Assembly: GCA_963703085.1 (NCBI GenBank)
Contig: OY969789.1
Span: 930,001 to 994,000 of the forward strand
DNA length: 64,000 bases
Direction: 5' to 3'
From: DATAEG01 sp963703085
GTDB lineage: Bacteria > Actinomycetota > Actinomycetes > Mycobacteriales > Jatrophihabitantaceae
Part shown: positions 27,273-35,051 of the stretch, piece by piece
How the letters are laid out: each line of letters begins with the position of its first letter
Position numbering within the stretch: position 1 is the stretch's first letter
The notes under the pieces: model-generated
What the model saw: the letters and a program-made list of their open reading frames with translations, nothing else
The model's database searches: none
Told to the model about the DNA's origin: nothing
Program-made: the position numbers and the translations under genes

Positions 27273-28034
27273 GTGAACTCGATCGAGAAGACACTCGCAG
27301 TGCTGCGCGCGCTGTCCACGCCGGAACCACCGCATCGGTTGGCGGACCTCGCCGAGCGCGCAGAAGTGGGCAAGACCAGCGCACATCGGATCCTGCAGGT
27401 TTTGGTCGCCGGCAACTACGCCCACGCGCGCGGCGACGGTGTGTATGCGCCTGGTCCGGCGCTCTACGCCATCGGCACCGCGGCGAGTGGGCAGTTGGAC
27501 CTGGACGGTGTGGCCCGCCCGATCCTGGCCGAACTGCAACGCGTCACGGGGCACACCGTCCATTTCGCCGTCCGCTCTGGTCGGGCCGCGGTCTACGTGT
27601 CCAAGATCGAGGGCGACAAGCCCTACCAGATGGCCTCGCGGCTGGGCATGCAGATACACCTGCACTGCACAGCAATCGGAAAGGCGGTGCTCGCCGCATT
27701 GCCCGACGAGGACGTCGAAGAGTTGCTGTCGGGGCAGGACGATCCGACCGCCGGAACCGCGCCGGCGCAGGTCGAGCCGGCGGAGTTGCGCAAGGACCTG
27801 CGGGCGGTGGCCCGGCGCGGCTACTCGATCGACAACGAGGAGAACGAGCGCAATGTGCGCTGCGTCGGCGCACCGGTCTTCACCGCCGAGGGCGCGGTGC
27901 TCGGCGGGATCAGCGTCTCCGGCCTGGCTTTCATGTTCTCGCTGAAACAGATCCAAACCGTGGGGCCGCAGGTCGCCGAGGCAGCCGATCGGCTCTCTGC
28001 TGCGTTCGGGTACCGCAGCCCGCCGGCTCGATGA
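27273..28034 (+). CDS. IclR-family transcriptional regulator
   Basis: A 253-aa regulator. The winged HTH (SIEKTLAVLRALSTPEPPHRLADLAERAEVGKTSAHRILQVLVAGNY) is followed by an IclR effector domain with GDKPYQMASRLGMQIHLHCTAIGKAVLAALP and the C-terminal VGAPVFTAEGAVLGGISVSG. The GTG at 27273 is chosen because AAGGGGAG lies nine bases upstream and homology begins there. It is transcribed divergently from the ten-gene operon and is coupled to the amidohydrolase gene by an ATGA overlap, so it is the probable local regulator of this catabolic locus. Confidence 0.93.
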   Translation: MNSIEKTLAVLRALSTPEPPHRLADLAERAEVGKTSAHRILQVLVAGNYAHARGDGVYAPGPALYAIGTAASGQLDLDGVARPILAELQRVTGHTVHFAVRSGRAAVYVSKIEGDKPYQMASRLGMQIHLHCTAIGKAVLAALPDEDVEELLSGQDDPTAGTAPAQVEPAELRKDLRAVARRGYSIDNEENERNVRCVGAPVFTAEGAVLGGISVSGLAFMFSLKQIQTVGPQVAEAADRLSAAFGYRSPPAR

Positions 28035-29173
28035 GCACGCCGCCCGGCCCGAGCATCCCGGCAGCGGGTGATGCGGTCACCGTCCTGGACCCCGACGATC
28101 CGCCGGCCGGGGGCGGTCGGCTCGTTGCTGACTCCGACGGTCTGCTCCAGCTGGATCGCCGGTCCGTGCCGACGGCCGGTGAAGCGTGCATCGTCACGCC
28201 CGGATGGGTTGACCTGCATACGCATGTCTACGACGCCGTCACCCAGACCGGCGTGCGCCCGGACCGGGTCGGTCTGGAACAGGGCGTCCACCTGCTCGGC
28301 GATGCGGGCAGCGCCGGCGAAGGAACGGTGCGTGGTCTCCTCGAATACGTCTTGCCGCGGGCGCAGACGGAGGTGCGGGTCTGGCTGAACATCGGCTCGC
28401 ACGGCCTTGTGCATCTGCGTGAGATTGCTCATCCCAGCTTCATCGACGTCGATGCCACCCTCGCTGCCATCGCGGCCCACCGGGGCGCCATCTGCGGTGT
28501 GAAGGTCCGCTCCAGCGGCCTGATCCTCGAGACGATGGGACTGCAGCCCCTGCAGGCGGCGCGGCAGGTGGCCCGCGAAGCGGGGCTGCCACTGATGGTG
28601 CACATCGGGGAGGAGCCGCCGCCGATCGCCGACGTTCTGGACCTACTCGATGTCGGGGACGTCATCACGCACTGTTATCACGGCAAGCCCGGTCGCCCGT
28701 GGAATCCGGACGGCACTCCAGTGCCGGCGCTGCGCCGTGCTCTGGACCGCGGAGCGCTGCTGGACGTGGGTCATGGGGCGGCCAGTTTCGACGCAGCCGT
28801 GGCGCAGTCGGCAGTGGCTGCGGGATATCCGCCGGATTCGATCAGCACGGACATCCACGCCCGCAACATCAACGGCCCTGTGTACGACCTCGCCACGGTC
28901 ATGACGAAGCTGCTCGGGTGCGGGCTGTCCCTGCCGGACGTGGTGCAGCGAGTCACTGCGAATCCGCGTCGCACGCTCGGGGTGCAGCAACCGTGGCTCG
29001 ACGCCGGCGGACGGATCGTTCACGCCACTGTCTTCCGCGTCGCTCCGCAGGCGCCGCCGGGACGCACATACGTCGATGCCAGTGGCAACACCCAGCACCC
29101 TGACCAGCACATCATCCCGATGGCCACGATCCGCAATGGCACGCTGCACGCGATCGGCCCAGCTGCGGGATGA
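28031..29173 (+). CDS. Metal-dependent amidohydrolase/deacetylase (Atu3266/EF_0837-like)
   Basis: A 380-aa amidohydrolase-superfamily enzyme. The H-x-H motif is H63/H65 in PGWVDLHTHVYD. A lysine in GVKVRSSG is positioned to be the carboxylated metal bridge. Further ligands appear in LMVHIGE, ITHCYHG and STDIHARN. Family members remove acetyl or similar groups from hydroxy/amino acids. The start at 28031 overlaps the iclR stop. Divergent from the transporter operon, it probably provides a second deacylation activity for the same substrate class. Confidence 0.89.
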   Translation: MSTPPGPSIPAAGDAVTVLDPDDPPAGGGRLVADSDGLLQLDRRSVPTAGEACIVTPGWVDLHTHVYDAVTQTGVRPDRVGLEQGVHLLGDAGSAGEGTVRGLLEYVLPRAQTEVRVWLNIGSHGLVHLREIAHPSFIDVDATLAAIAAHRGAICGVKVRSSGLILETMGLQPLQAARQVAREAGLPLMVHIGEEPPPIADVLDLLDVGDVITHCYHGKPGRPWNPDGTPVPALRRALDRGALLDVGHGAASFDAAVAQSAVAAGYPPDSISTDIHARNINGPVYDLATVMTKLLGCGLSLPDVVQRVTANPRRTLGVQQPWLDAGGRIVHATVFRVAPQAPPGRTYVDASGNTQHPDQHIIPMATIRNGTLHAIGPAAG

Positions 29174-29206
29174 GCGACGACATCCGAGGTGCCGGCACGG
29201 TCAGCA

Positions 29207-29219
29207 GCGCCGCCGGCGC
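29207..29219. terminator. GC hairpin between convergent amidohydrolase and MmcQ genes
   Basis: GCGCC-GCC-GGCGC is a short perfect hairpin located between two converging stop codons. No T-run is present; a terminator role is suggested by position only. Confidence 0.3.
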
Positions 29220-29224
29220 ATCGG

Positions 29225-29650
29225 CTAGCTGAGCCCGTGGGCCGCGAGCCACAGCTGTGCGCGGCGGGTCGAGGCGCGGGCCAGCCACGCGTCCTGGACC
29301 AGTTCGGTCAGCTCGTCAAGACTCAGTTCCCCGATCCGCGCGGCGCGCAGCAGCACCGAGGGGTGGCCGTCGAAGTGCGCGGTGGTGAAGAACGGTGCCG
29401 CCTCGTCGGCGACGAGTGCCTGCTTGTCGGCCTCGGACGGTACCCAGAACACGATCACGTCAGCGAACCGCTCCCCGGTGCCGGGGTCGACCGCATCGGG
29501 TCGGCGATTGCGGAAGAAGATGAACGACTTGCCGCCTACCTGGTAGATCGGTTTGCCCTGCGATCCCCGCACCACCGTGACGTGCGGCATCGCCAACGCC
29601 AGAGCGTGCACGTCCTCGACGCGCGCCTTGCGTGCCCGTCGGGTCGGCAT
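29225..29650 (-). CDS. MmcQ/YjbR-family protein
   Basis: A 141-aa single-domain protein of the MmcQ/YjbR family, which has a double-wing CyaY-like fold. Recognisable features are the N-terminal VEDVHALALAMPHV, the central GGKSFIFFRNR, and the C-terminal WVPSEADKQALVADEAAPFF region with LDELTELVQDAWLARA. The molecular role of the family is not established; some members are proposed to bind DNA. The ATG at 29650 is preferred over a TTG six bases earlier. Confidence 0.82.
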   Translation of the reverse strand: MPTRRARKARVEDVHALALAMPHVTVVRGSQGKPIYQVGGKSFIFFRNRRPDAVDPGTGERFADVIVFWVPSEADKQALVADEAAPFFTTAHFDGHPSVLLRAARIGELSLDELTELVQDAWLARASTRRAQLWLAAHGLS

Positions 29651-29776
29651 TGGCAAAGCCTAGAGCCGCCTGGTGGCGCACGGCTGCGTGCGGGTTCGTG
29701 GCACGCGGACGTCACGGCCGGGACAGAGGCCAAATGAGGTCGCACCGCTGGCGTGCTTGTGATTCAGTACGCGCTG

Positions 29777-30697
29777 ATGAGCCAACCATTCGACGTGGCA
29801 CCAGCACCGACGCGGTTTCCTGTTGATGCGGAGCTCGTCCAGCGGTTGGTCCGCGTGCAATTTCCGCACTGGGGCGACCTGCCGATTCGGCGGGTGTCCA
29901 GCGAGGGGTGGGACAACCAGACGTTCCACCTGGGCACGGAAATGTCCGTCCGACTGCCCAGCGGCGCACCGTACGCGCTCGCGGTCGAGAAGGAGCATCG
30001 CTGGCTGCCCGTGCTCGCGCCACAGCTGCCGAAGCCGGTGCCGGTGCCTCTGGCGAAGGGGGTGCCGGGCGAGGGTTACCCCTACCACTGGTCGGTGTAT
30101 CGCTGGCTTCCGGGAGAGCCGGCCAGCCGCGAGAACATCGCCGACCTGAGCCAGTTCGCCGTCACGCTTGCCGACTTCCTCAACGCCCTTCGACGCGTCG
30201 ACGCCACCGGCGGGCCTGCACCTGGAGAGCACAACTGGTACCGCGGCGGTCCGTTGCAAACCTACGACCCGGACGTACAGCAGGCATTGGCCGACTTGGA
30301 CGGCGTCCTCTGCACCGAGTCCGCCCTCGCCGCCTGGCGCTGCGCACTTGACGCTGCGTGGGACGATCCGCCGGTCTGGTTCCACGGCGACGTCGCGCAG
30401 GGCAACCTCCTGGTCCAGGATGGTGCGCTCGCGGCGGTCATCGACTTCGGAACGTCCGGCGTCGGGGACCCCGCCTGCGACTTCGCCGTCGCCTGGACGC
30501 TGTTCTCCGACGCGAGCCGGCAGGCATTTCGCACCAGCATGGCGCCGGATGAGGGAACCTGGGCACGCGGTCGGGGTTGGGCTCTGTGGAAAGCCCTTAT
30601 CGGCCTGGCCGATGATCCCGATGCGCCTGGCGCAGTGCAGCAGAAGGACCTGATCGGCCAGATCCTCGCCGACCATGCACACGACGACCGACACTGA
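29777..30697 (+). CDS. Aminoglycoside phosphotransferase (APH)-fold kinase
   Basis: A 306-aa protein kinase-like phosphotransferase. VSSEGWDNQTFHLG is the nucleotide-loop region, VWFHGDVAQGNLLV the catalytic loop (Brenner motif with the catalytic Asp), and AVIDFGTSGVGDPACDFA the metal-binding Asp region. Many such genes in actinomycetes are annotated as antibiotic kinases, but most act on unknown small molecules. No ribosome site is clear; a GTG at 29753 would add eight residues. Confidence 0.85.
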   Translation: MSQPFDVAPAPTRFPVDAELVQRLVRVQFPHWGDLPIRRVSSEGWDNQTFHLGTEMSVRLPSGAPYALAVEKEHRWLPVLAPQLPKPVPVPLAKGVPGEGYPYHWSVYRWLPGEPASRENIADLSQFAVTLADFLNALRRVDATGGPAPGEHNWYRGGPLQTYDPDVQQALADLDGVLCTESALAAWRCALDAAWDDPPVWFHGDVAQGNLLVQDGALAAVIDFGTSGVGDPACDFAVAWTLFSDASRQAFRTSMAPDEGTWARGRGWALWKALIGLADDPDAPGAVQQKDLIGQILADHAHDDRH

Positions 30698-30718
30698 CGC
30701 GGCAACCCGGCCGTCTGA

Positions 30719-31600
30719 TCAGCCCGACCGTTCCGGGAGGTCCATCGCCGCGAGGCGTTGTGGATCGGTGACCGTCAGGATCTCGACGATCCGTCCATCG
30801 AGCACGGTGCAGGCCATCACGCTCAGCGGCTTGCCGTTCGCGGCCCACGCCACAATTCCGGGCTCGCCGTTGACCAGGACGCGGCGGGCGGTCACCTTCG
30901 CGCGGGACCCGCGCTGGGCCCTACTGGCCACCTCGGTCGCCCCCAACCTGACCACCACTCCCCGCGCGGTGTGCGCGCGCCAGGTCACCTCCGGATCCAG
31001 CACCCGCAGCAGACCTTCGAAGTCTCCGTTGTGCGATGCCGCCATGAACGCATCGACCACGGCACGCTGCCGCTGCCGTTCGTCGGTTTCCCGGTGTGTG
31101 CCCTGCACCTTGCGCCGGGCTCGGCTGGCCAGCATCTTCGTTGCGTCCGCGGACCTGCCGATGATCTGGCCGATCTCCTCGAACGACACCGCGAACATGT
31201 CGTGCAGCACGAACGCCAGCCGCTCGGCAGGGCGCAGCGTGTCGAGCACCACCAACAGCGCCAACCCGATCGATTCGGCGAGCAACGCGTCGTCCTCGGG
31301 CCCCGCGTCGTCGTCCTCGGTCACCACCAGCTCGGGCAGTTGGTCCTCGTAGGAAGCACCCGGCCGCGACTTGCGCGAGCGCAGCACGTCCAGGCACACC
31401 CGCCCCACCACCGTGGTCAGCCACCCGGCCAAGTTGTCGATCGCCGCCTGGTCCTGGCGGGCCAACCGCAGCCATGCTTCCTGCACCGCGTCCTCGGCGT
31501 CGGCCCGCGACCCGAGCATCCGGTAGGCGACCGCCACCAGCCGCCCCCGCTGCTGCACGAAGGCCGCCGCCACGGCTTCTTCCGGACCAGGTCCGATCAT
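30719..31600 (-). CDS. ECF41-type sigma factor with SnoaL-like C-terminal domain (SigJ-like)
   Basis: A 293-aa sigma factor. Sigma region 2 (FVQQRGRLVAVAYRMLGSRADAEDAVQEAWLRL) recognises the -10 element; region 4 contains MFAVSFEEIGQIIGRSADATKMLASRARRKV. The C-terminal ~110 residues are a SnoaL/NTF2-like domain that regulates activity in the ECF41 group; the late VTDPQRL resembles its conserved C-terminal motif. The start at 31600 has GGAGG seven bases upstream. It is divergent from a doxX gene, and a 19-bp inverted repeat lies between. ECF41 factors usually control the neighbouring oxidoreductase or DoxX-type gene. Confidence 0.9.
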   Translation of the reverse strand: MIGPGPEEAVAAAFVQQRGRLVAVAYRMLGSRADAEDAVQEAWLRLARQDQAAIDNLAGWLTTVVGRVCLDVLRSRKSRPGASYEDQLPELVVTEDDDAGPEDDALLAESIGLALLVVLDTLRPAERLAFVLHDMFAVSFEEIGQIIGRSADATKMLASRARRKVQGTHRETDERQRQRAVVDAFMAASHNGDFEGLLRVLDPEVTWRAHTARGVVVRLGATEVASRAQRGSRAKVTARRVLVNGEPGIVAWAANGKPLSVMACTVLDGRIVEILTVTDPQRLAAMDLPERSG

Positions 31601-31624
31601 GTTGTTACCTCCCACGCGTCAGTG

Positions 31625-31643
31625 CCGTCATAACTAATGACGG
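31625..31643. promoter_or_regulatory. Inverted repeat between ECF41 sigma gene and doxX
   Basis: CCGTCAT-AACTA-ATGACGG is a perfect 7-bp inverted repeat with a 5-base spacer, centred in the 79-base divergent gap. It could be an operator or two overlapping sigma-factor promoter halves, since CGTC occurs in both arms. It is the only strong symmetric element in the gap. Confidence 0.5.
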
Positions 31644-31679
31644 GCCCGGACGGGTCGACGTAACAAGCAAGGAGAACTC

Positions 31680-32060
31680 ATGAACCTCGCATTGTGGATC
31701 ATTGCCGGCCTGCTGGCCGCTGCCTTTTTTGTAGCGGGTGGAAACAAGCTACTCATATCCAGAGCGAAGCTCGCCAGGGCGCCCGGCGGAGGATGGGTCA
31801 ACGACTTCAGTGCCGATTTCATCAAGGCGCTGGGCGTAGTCGAGATCCTGGGCGCGGTCGGCCTGATCCTGCCCGCCGCTGTCGACATCACACCGGTGCT
31901 GGTGCCGATTGCCGCCATCGGGCTGGCCCTGATCATGGTCGGCGCGGCGATCGTGGTGATCCGCCGTGACGAGTCCAAACACGCGCTGGTCAACGTGGTC
32001 TACCTGGCGCTCATTGCCTTCGTGATCTGGGGACGCCTCGGGCCACAGACGTTCCACTGA
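31680..32060 (+). CDS. DoxX-family membrane protein
   Basis: A 126-aa integral membrane protein with four hydrophobic segments (LALWIIAGLLAAAFFVAGGNKLL; FIKALGVVEILGAVGLILPAAV; VLVPIAAIGLALIMVGAAIVVI; ALVNVVYLALIAFVIW). This matches the DoxX/DoxD-like fold, implicated in redox or thiol-stress complexes. A strong ribosome site (AAGGAG) precedes the ATG. It is divergent from the ECF41 sigma factor, which is its likely activator. Confidence 0.87.
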   Translation: MNLALWIIAGLLAAAFFVAGGNKLLISRAKLARAPGGGWVNDFSADFIKALGVVEILGAVGLILPAAVDITPVLVPIAAIGLALIMVGAAIVVIRRDESKHALVNVVYLALIAFVIWGRLGPQTFH

Positions 32061-32222
32061 CCTCTCCTGTGATCGGGCGATGGTCGGCTCCGCTCAGGTC
32101 ACCGAGGAACGGGCTGCTTCGGCGCTTAATCGCATTGCCGGGCAGTCGCCATCCGCTTAGCGTTTGCCTTGCGAATGGCGGCCCGGGCGTCCTGACCGCG
32201 GTGCTGGGTCAACAGATCGGAG

Positions 32223-32957
32223 ATGATCGTCGGCGTGACGTCTCAGCTGATTGCGCTGTGCTTCGACGCGAACGACCCGGTCCGCCTCGCCCGCTTCTGG
32301 GCCGGCGTCCTGGACTGGGAGATCGACGACGATCCGCAAGCGGGTGCCACGCTCCTGCCGACCGATGACACCGGGTTCCGGCTGCGCTTCGTTCCCAGCC
32401 GGAAGGTCAAGGTCGAACAGAATCAGATGCACTTAGACCTGACGAGCACGTCCCTCGAGCACCAGCAGCACACGGTGACGAAGTCGCTCGGCCTCGGCGC
32501 CCGACATATCGACATCGGCCAACGGCCCGACGAAGGCCACGTGGTACTCGCCGACCCGGAAGGCAACGAGTTCTGTGTCATCGAGCCCGGCAACAACTTC
32601 CTGTCCGACTGTGGATTCGTCGGAGCGGTCGCCTGCGACGGTTCGCAGCAGGTCGGATACTTCTGGAGCGAAGCGCTGGGCTGGCCGCTGGTCTGGGACC
32701 AGGACCAAGAGACCGCGATCCGCTCGCCGCGCGGCGGACCGAAGATCACCTGGGGAGGCCCGCCACTGAAGCCGAAGACCGGGAAGCGGCGACTGCACTT
32801 CGACCTCGCTCCCCCGGCCGGCAGCGATCAGGTAGCGGAGGTCAAGCGGCTGATCGCACTCGGGGCCACCCGGCTCGACACCGGCGCCGGCGAGGTCGAC
32901 TCGGTGGTCATGGCCGACCCCGACGGCAATGAGTTCTGCGTACTGACCCCCCGATAG
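32223..32957 (+). CDS. Two-domain VOC (glyoxalase/bleomycin-resistance-like) protein
   Basis: A 244-aa protein with two tandem glyoxalase-like domains. Domain 1 spans ~5-115 (LIALCFDANDPVRLARFWAGVLDWEI ... ADPEGNEFCVIEPG). Domain 2 spans ~125-244 (GQQVGYFWSEALGWPL-type start and ADPDGNEFCVLTPR end). The repeat of DPxGNEFCV shows internal duplication. Substrate unknown; family roles include dioxygenase, lyase and drug binding. An alternative GTG at 32235 has a better-spaced GGAG. The 162 bases before the gene show nothing recognisable. Confidence 0.85.
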   Translation: MIVGVTSQLIALCFDANDPVRLARFWAGVLDWEIDDDPQAGATLLPTDDTGFRLRFVPSRKVKVEQNQMHLDLTSTSLEHQQHTVTKSLGLGARHIDIGQRPDEGHVVLADPEGNEFCVIEPGNNFLSDCGFVGAVACDGSQQVGYFWSEALGWPLVWDQDQETAIRSPRGGPKITWGGPPLKPKTGKRRLHFDLAPPAGSDQVAEVKRLIALGATRLDTGAGEVDSVVMADPDGNEFCVLTPR

Positions 32958-32963
32958 CGCTCA

Positions 32964-33506
32964 TCAGCCGCGCGGGTGCCGAAACCGCCGAACGTCGCGG
33001 CCGGGCAGGCCGGGAGCAAAATGTGCGCGTACCGGTGGCCGTAGGACGCAGTAGACCAGCGCTGCCAGCACCACTGCCTGCACCAACTGCTCGACATGCA
33101 TCCACGCCGGATACGGGGTGAGCTGGAGGACCAGTAGAGCGACGATGCCGGCCACGCCCAGCCAGATCACCCGTCGGTAGGCCCACCGCCGTCCGCGCAA
33201 TAGCGCCCGGACCAGGAACACGTACACGACGCTGACAATTATGTTGCCGACGACTCGTCCGACGATGCTGTACGTATAGCTCCTGCGCAGTGTTTCGCGG
33301 ACTGCTGGATCCGTGATGTGTCGGTGGTCGAGCTGGTAGTTCACGATGCTGTGCCGAGCTGCCACTGTCGCGACTGTCAACGCGATCGACAGGACCAAGT
33401 TGGTCGCCAGGAGCGCGATGACCGGGCGCAGTTCGCGCGGCGGGTCCGCTGCGCCGGGTTGGCTACTTCCGGTGGGCGACAACGGTTGCGGGGTAGGCGG
33501 GGTCAT
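32964..33506 (-). CDS. Small multi-pass membrane protein of unknown function
   Basis: A 180-aa protein that I do not recognise. A proline-rich cytosolic N-terminus is followed by about four hydrophobic segments: PVIALLATNLVLSIALTVATVAA, IVGRVVGNIIVSVVYVFLVRALL, VIWLGVAGIVALLVLQLTPY and LVQAVVLAALVYCVLRPP. Similar architectures occur widely in actinomycetes. The ATG at 33506 is used; a GTG at 33515 is possible. Convergent with the VOC gene, divergent from tetR. Confidence 0.7.
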   Translation of the reverse strand: MTPPTPQPLSPTGSSQPGAADPPRELRPVIALLATNLVLSIALTVATVAARHSIVNYQLDHRHITDPAVRETLRRSYTYSIVGRVVGNIIVSVVYVFLVRALLRGRRWAYRRVIWLGVAGIVALLVLQLTPYPAWMHVEQLVQAVVLAALVYCVLRPPVRAHFAPGLPGRDVRRFRHPRG

Positions 33507-33630
33507 GCGCGTCACTCTGCCCTACCCGATCGGTTGAGCACCCACGGATCGGCTGGGCGCAGCTCGGGCTTCCGGGTCTCTCTGCGTCGGCGCCCGCATG
33601 GGCCTTGACAGCGCAACGAAATGGGCGGAC

Positions 33631-33672
33631 CTTGCCTAACTATGAGCGCTCTTCCTAATCGTGATAGGCAAG
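33631..33672. promoter_or_regulatory. Inverted repeat spanning the tetR start
   Basis: CTTGCCTA (33631-33638) and TAGGCAAG (33665-33672) are perfect 8-bp inverted arms separated by 26 bases and overlapping the start codon at 33642. A TTGACA box lies at 33605-33610. The spacing is long for one TetR dimer, so this may be a double site or chance; assignment is tentative. Confidence 0.35.
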
Positions 33673-34259
33673 CCGAACGTCGAGAGGCAACGCGTCGGGA
33701 AATCATCGACGCTGCCTGGGAGATCGCGCGGCGCGACGGTCTGGCTGCGGTGACCCTCCGCGAGGTCGCGGCTCGAGTAGGCATGCAGTCGCCGTCGCTG
33801 TACACCCACTTCGCGTCGAAGAACGCCATCTACGACGCGATGTTCGGACAAGCCTGGTCGGAATATCTCGAGGTGTGCCGGGAGCGGGAATCCTCGATCC
33901 CGAAACCGGCACGCAAGGCGCTGCTCTTCATGACTGCGACGTTCGTCGACTTCGCCCTGGCCGACCAGGCCCGCTTCCAATTGATGAACCAGCGGATGGT
34001 CGTCGACTTCGAACCCACCCCCGAGTCCTATGCGCCGTCCCAGGCGGTGCTGTCGCTGTTCCGTGAGCGGCTGGCTCAGATCGGTGTCCGCCGCGCCGCC
34101 GACGTCGACCTGTGCGTCGCGATCATCGGCGGACTGGTCGATGCGCAATTCGCCAACGACCCAGGCGGCGACCGCTGGGTCAAGCAACTCTCGCGAGCCA
34201 TGGACATGTTCGCCGACGAGGTCGGACTTCCCGGCCCACGACTAAGGAGCAAGAGATGA
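33642..34259 (+). CDS. TetR-family transcriptional regulator
   Basis: A 205-aa regulator. The N-terminal HTH is TRREIIDAAWEIARRDGLAAVTLREVAARVGMQSPSLYTHFASKNAIYDAMFGQ. The C-terminal ligand domain (FQLMNQRMVVDFEPTPES) resembles TetR_C_33-type domains. It is coupled by an ATGA overlap to the TIGR03083-family gene, so the two form one unit. An upstream ATG at 33621 would add seven residues. Confidence 0.88.
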   Translation: MSALPNRDRQAERREATRREIIDAAWEIARRDGLAAVTLREVAARVGMQSPSLYTHFASKNAIYDAMFGQAWSEYLEVCRERESSIPKPARKALLFMTATFVDFALADQARFQLMNQRMVVDFEPTPESYAPSQAVLSLFRERLAQIGVRRAADVDLCVAIIGGLVDAQFANDPGGDRWVKQLSRAMDMFADEVGLPGPRLRSKR

Positions 34260-35014
34260 CCGCAACCACCCATCACGATGCCGGCCCTCGGAAACCGGCG
34301 CTGCGCCGGCCACTGGCCATGCGACTCGCCGCGACCGAATACCAGCGCGTCCTCGAACTGTTCCGGAGCCTGCGGCCGCAGGACTGGTCCCAGCCGACCG
34401 ATTGTCCCGCATGGGACGTCCGGGCGATGGCCTGCCACCTGCTCGGCATGGCGGAAATGGCGGCATCGATCCGCGAACAGACCCGGCAGGTGCGGAAGGC
34501 GCAGCAGCACGATGGGCTGTTCATCGACGCGCTCACGGCGTTACAGGTCGACGAACGGGTTGGCATGACTCCCGAACAGATCATCTCCCGCTTCGCGCAC
34601 GTTGCACCCAAAGCCGTCCGGGGACGCCGCTGGTCGCCCGGCCTCATCCGGCGACGGCCCATGCCGCAGCGCCAAGTCGTCGGCGGTCGGGAAGAGCAGT
34701 GGACGATCGGTTACCTGATCGACGTGATTTTGACCCGCGACCCGTGGATGCACCGCATCGACATCGTCCGGGCGACCGGAGCACCGCACGTTCTCACCGC
34801 CGACCACGACGGTGTCGTGGTCGATGACGTGGTCAGCGAGTGGGCGCAGCGGCACGGACAGCCGTTCGCCCTGCGCCTGACCGGACCTGCTGGTGGCACC
34901 TGGGCGGCCGGCCAGGGCGGGCCGAACCTCCAGCTCGACGTCGTCGAGTTCGCCCGGGCGATCTCCCTACGCGAGCCAGCCGAAGGGCTCCTGACCACCG
35001 AGGTGCCGTTCTGA
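34256..35014 (+). CDS. Maleylpyruvate-isomerase-family mycothiol-dependent enzyme (TIGR03083/DinB-like)
   Basis: A 252-aa DinB-fold protein. The first helix-bundle region has PQDWSQPTDCPAWDVRAMACHLLGMAEM, and a second metal-ligand segment is ILTRDPWMHRIDIVRATG. His and Asp residues in these segments match the metal site of mycothiol S-transferases. AAGGAGC precedes the ATG, and the gene overlaps tetR. It probably conjugates or isomerises a toxic compound sensed by the TetR regulator, which is inference. Confidence 0.87.
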   Translation: MTATTHHDAGPRKPALRRPLAMRLAATEYQRVLELFRSLRPQDWSQPTDCPAWDVRAMACHLLGMAEMAASIREQTRQVRKAQQHDGLFIDALTALQVDERVGMTPEQIISRFAHVAPKAVRGRRWSPGLIRRRPMPQRQVVGGREEQWTIGYLIDVILTRDPWMHRIDIVRATGAPHVLTADHDGVVVDDVVSEWAQRHGQPFALRLTGPAGGTWAAGQGGPNLQLDVVEFARAISLREPAEGLLTTEVPF

Positions 35015-35051
35015 CCGACCCTTCTGACCGATCACGAGTGGCACGGGGCGG

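Noticed and set aside
24884..28030. The ~1050-codon 5' part of an open frame that ends in the amidohydrolase
   Set aside because: This part is antisense to dppB and dppA and then out of frame with iclR. Only the 3' part from 28031 carries amidohydrolase motifs.
29777..30697. Antibiotic-resistance kinase call for the APH-fold gene
   Set aside because: The fold is clear but APH-like genes in actinomycetes are mostly of unknown substrate; no resistance context is present.
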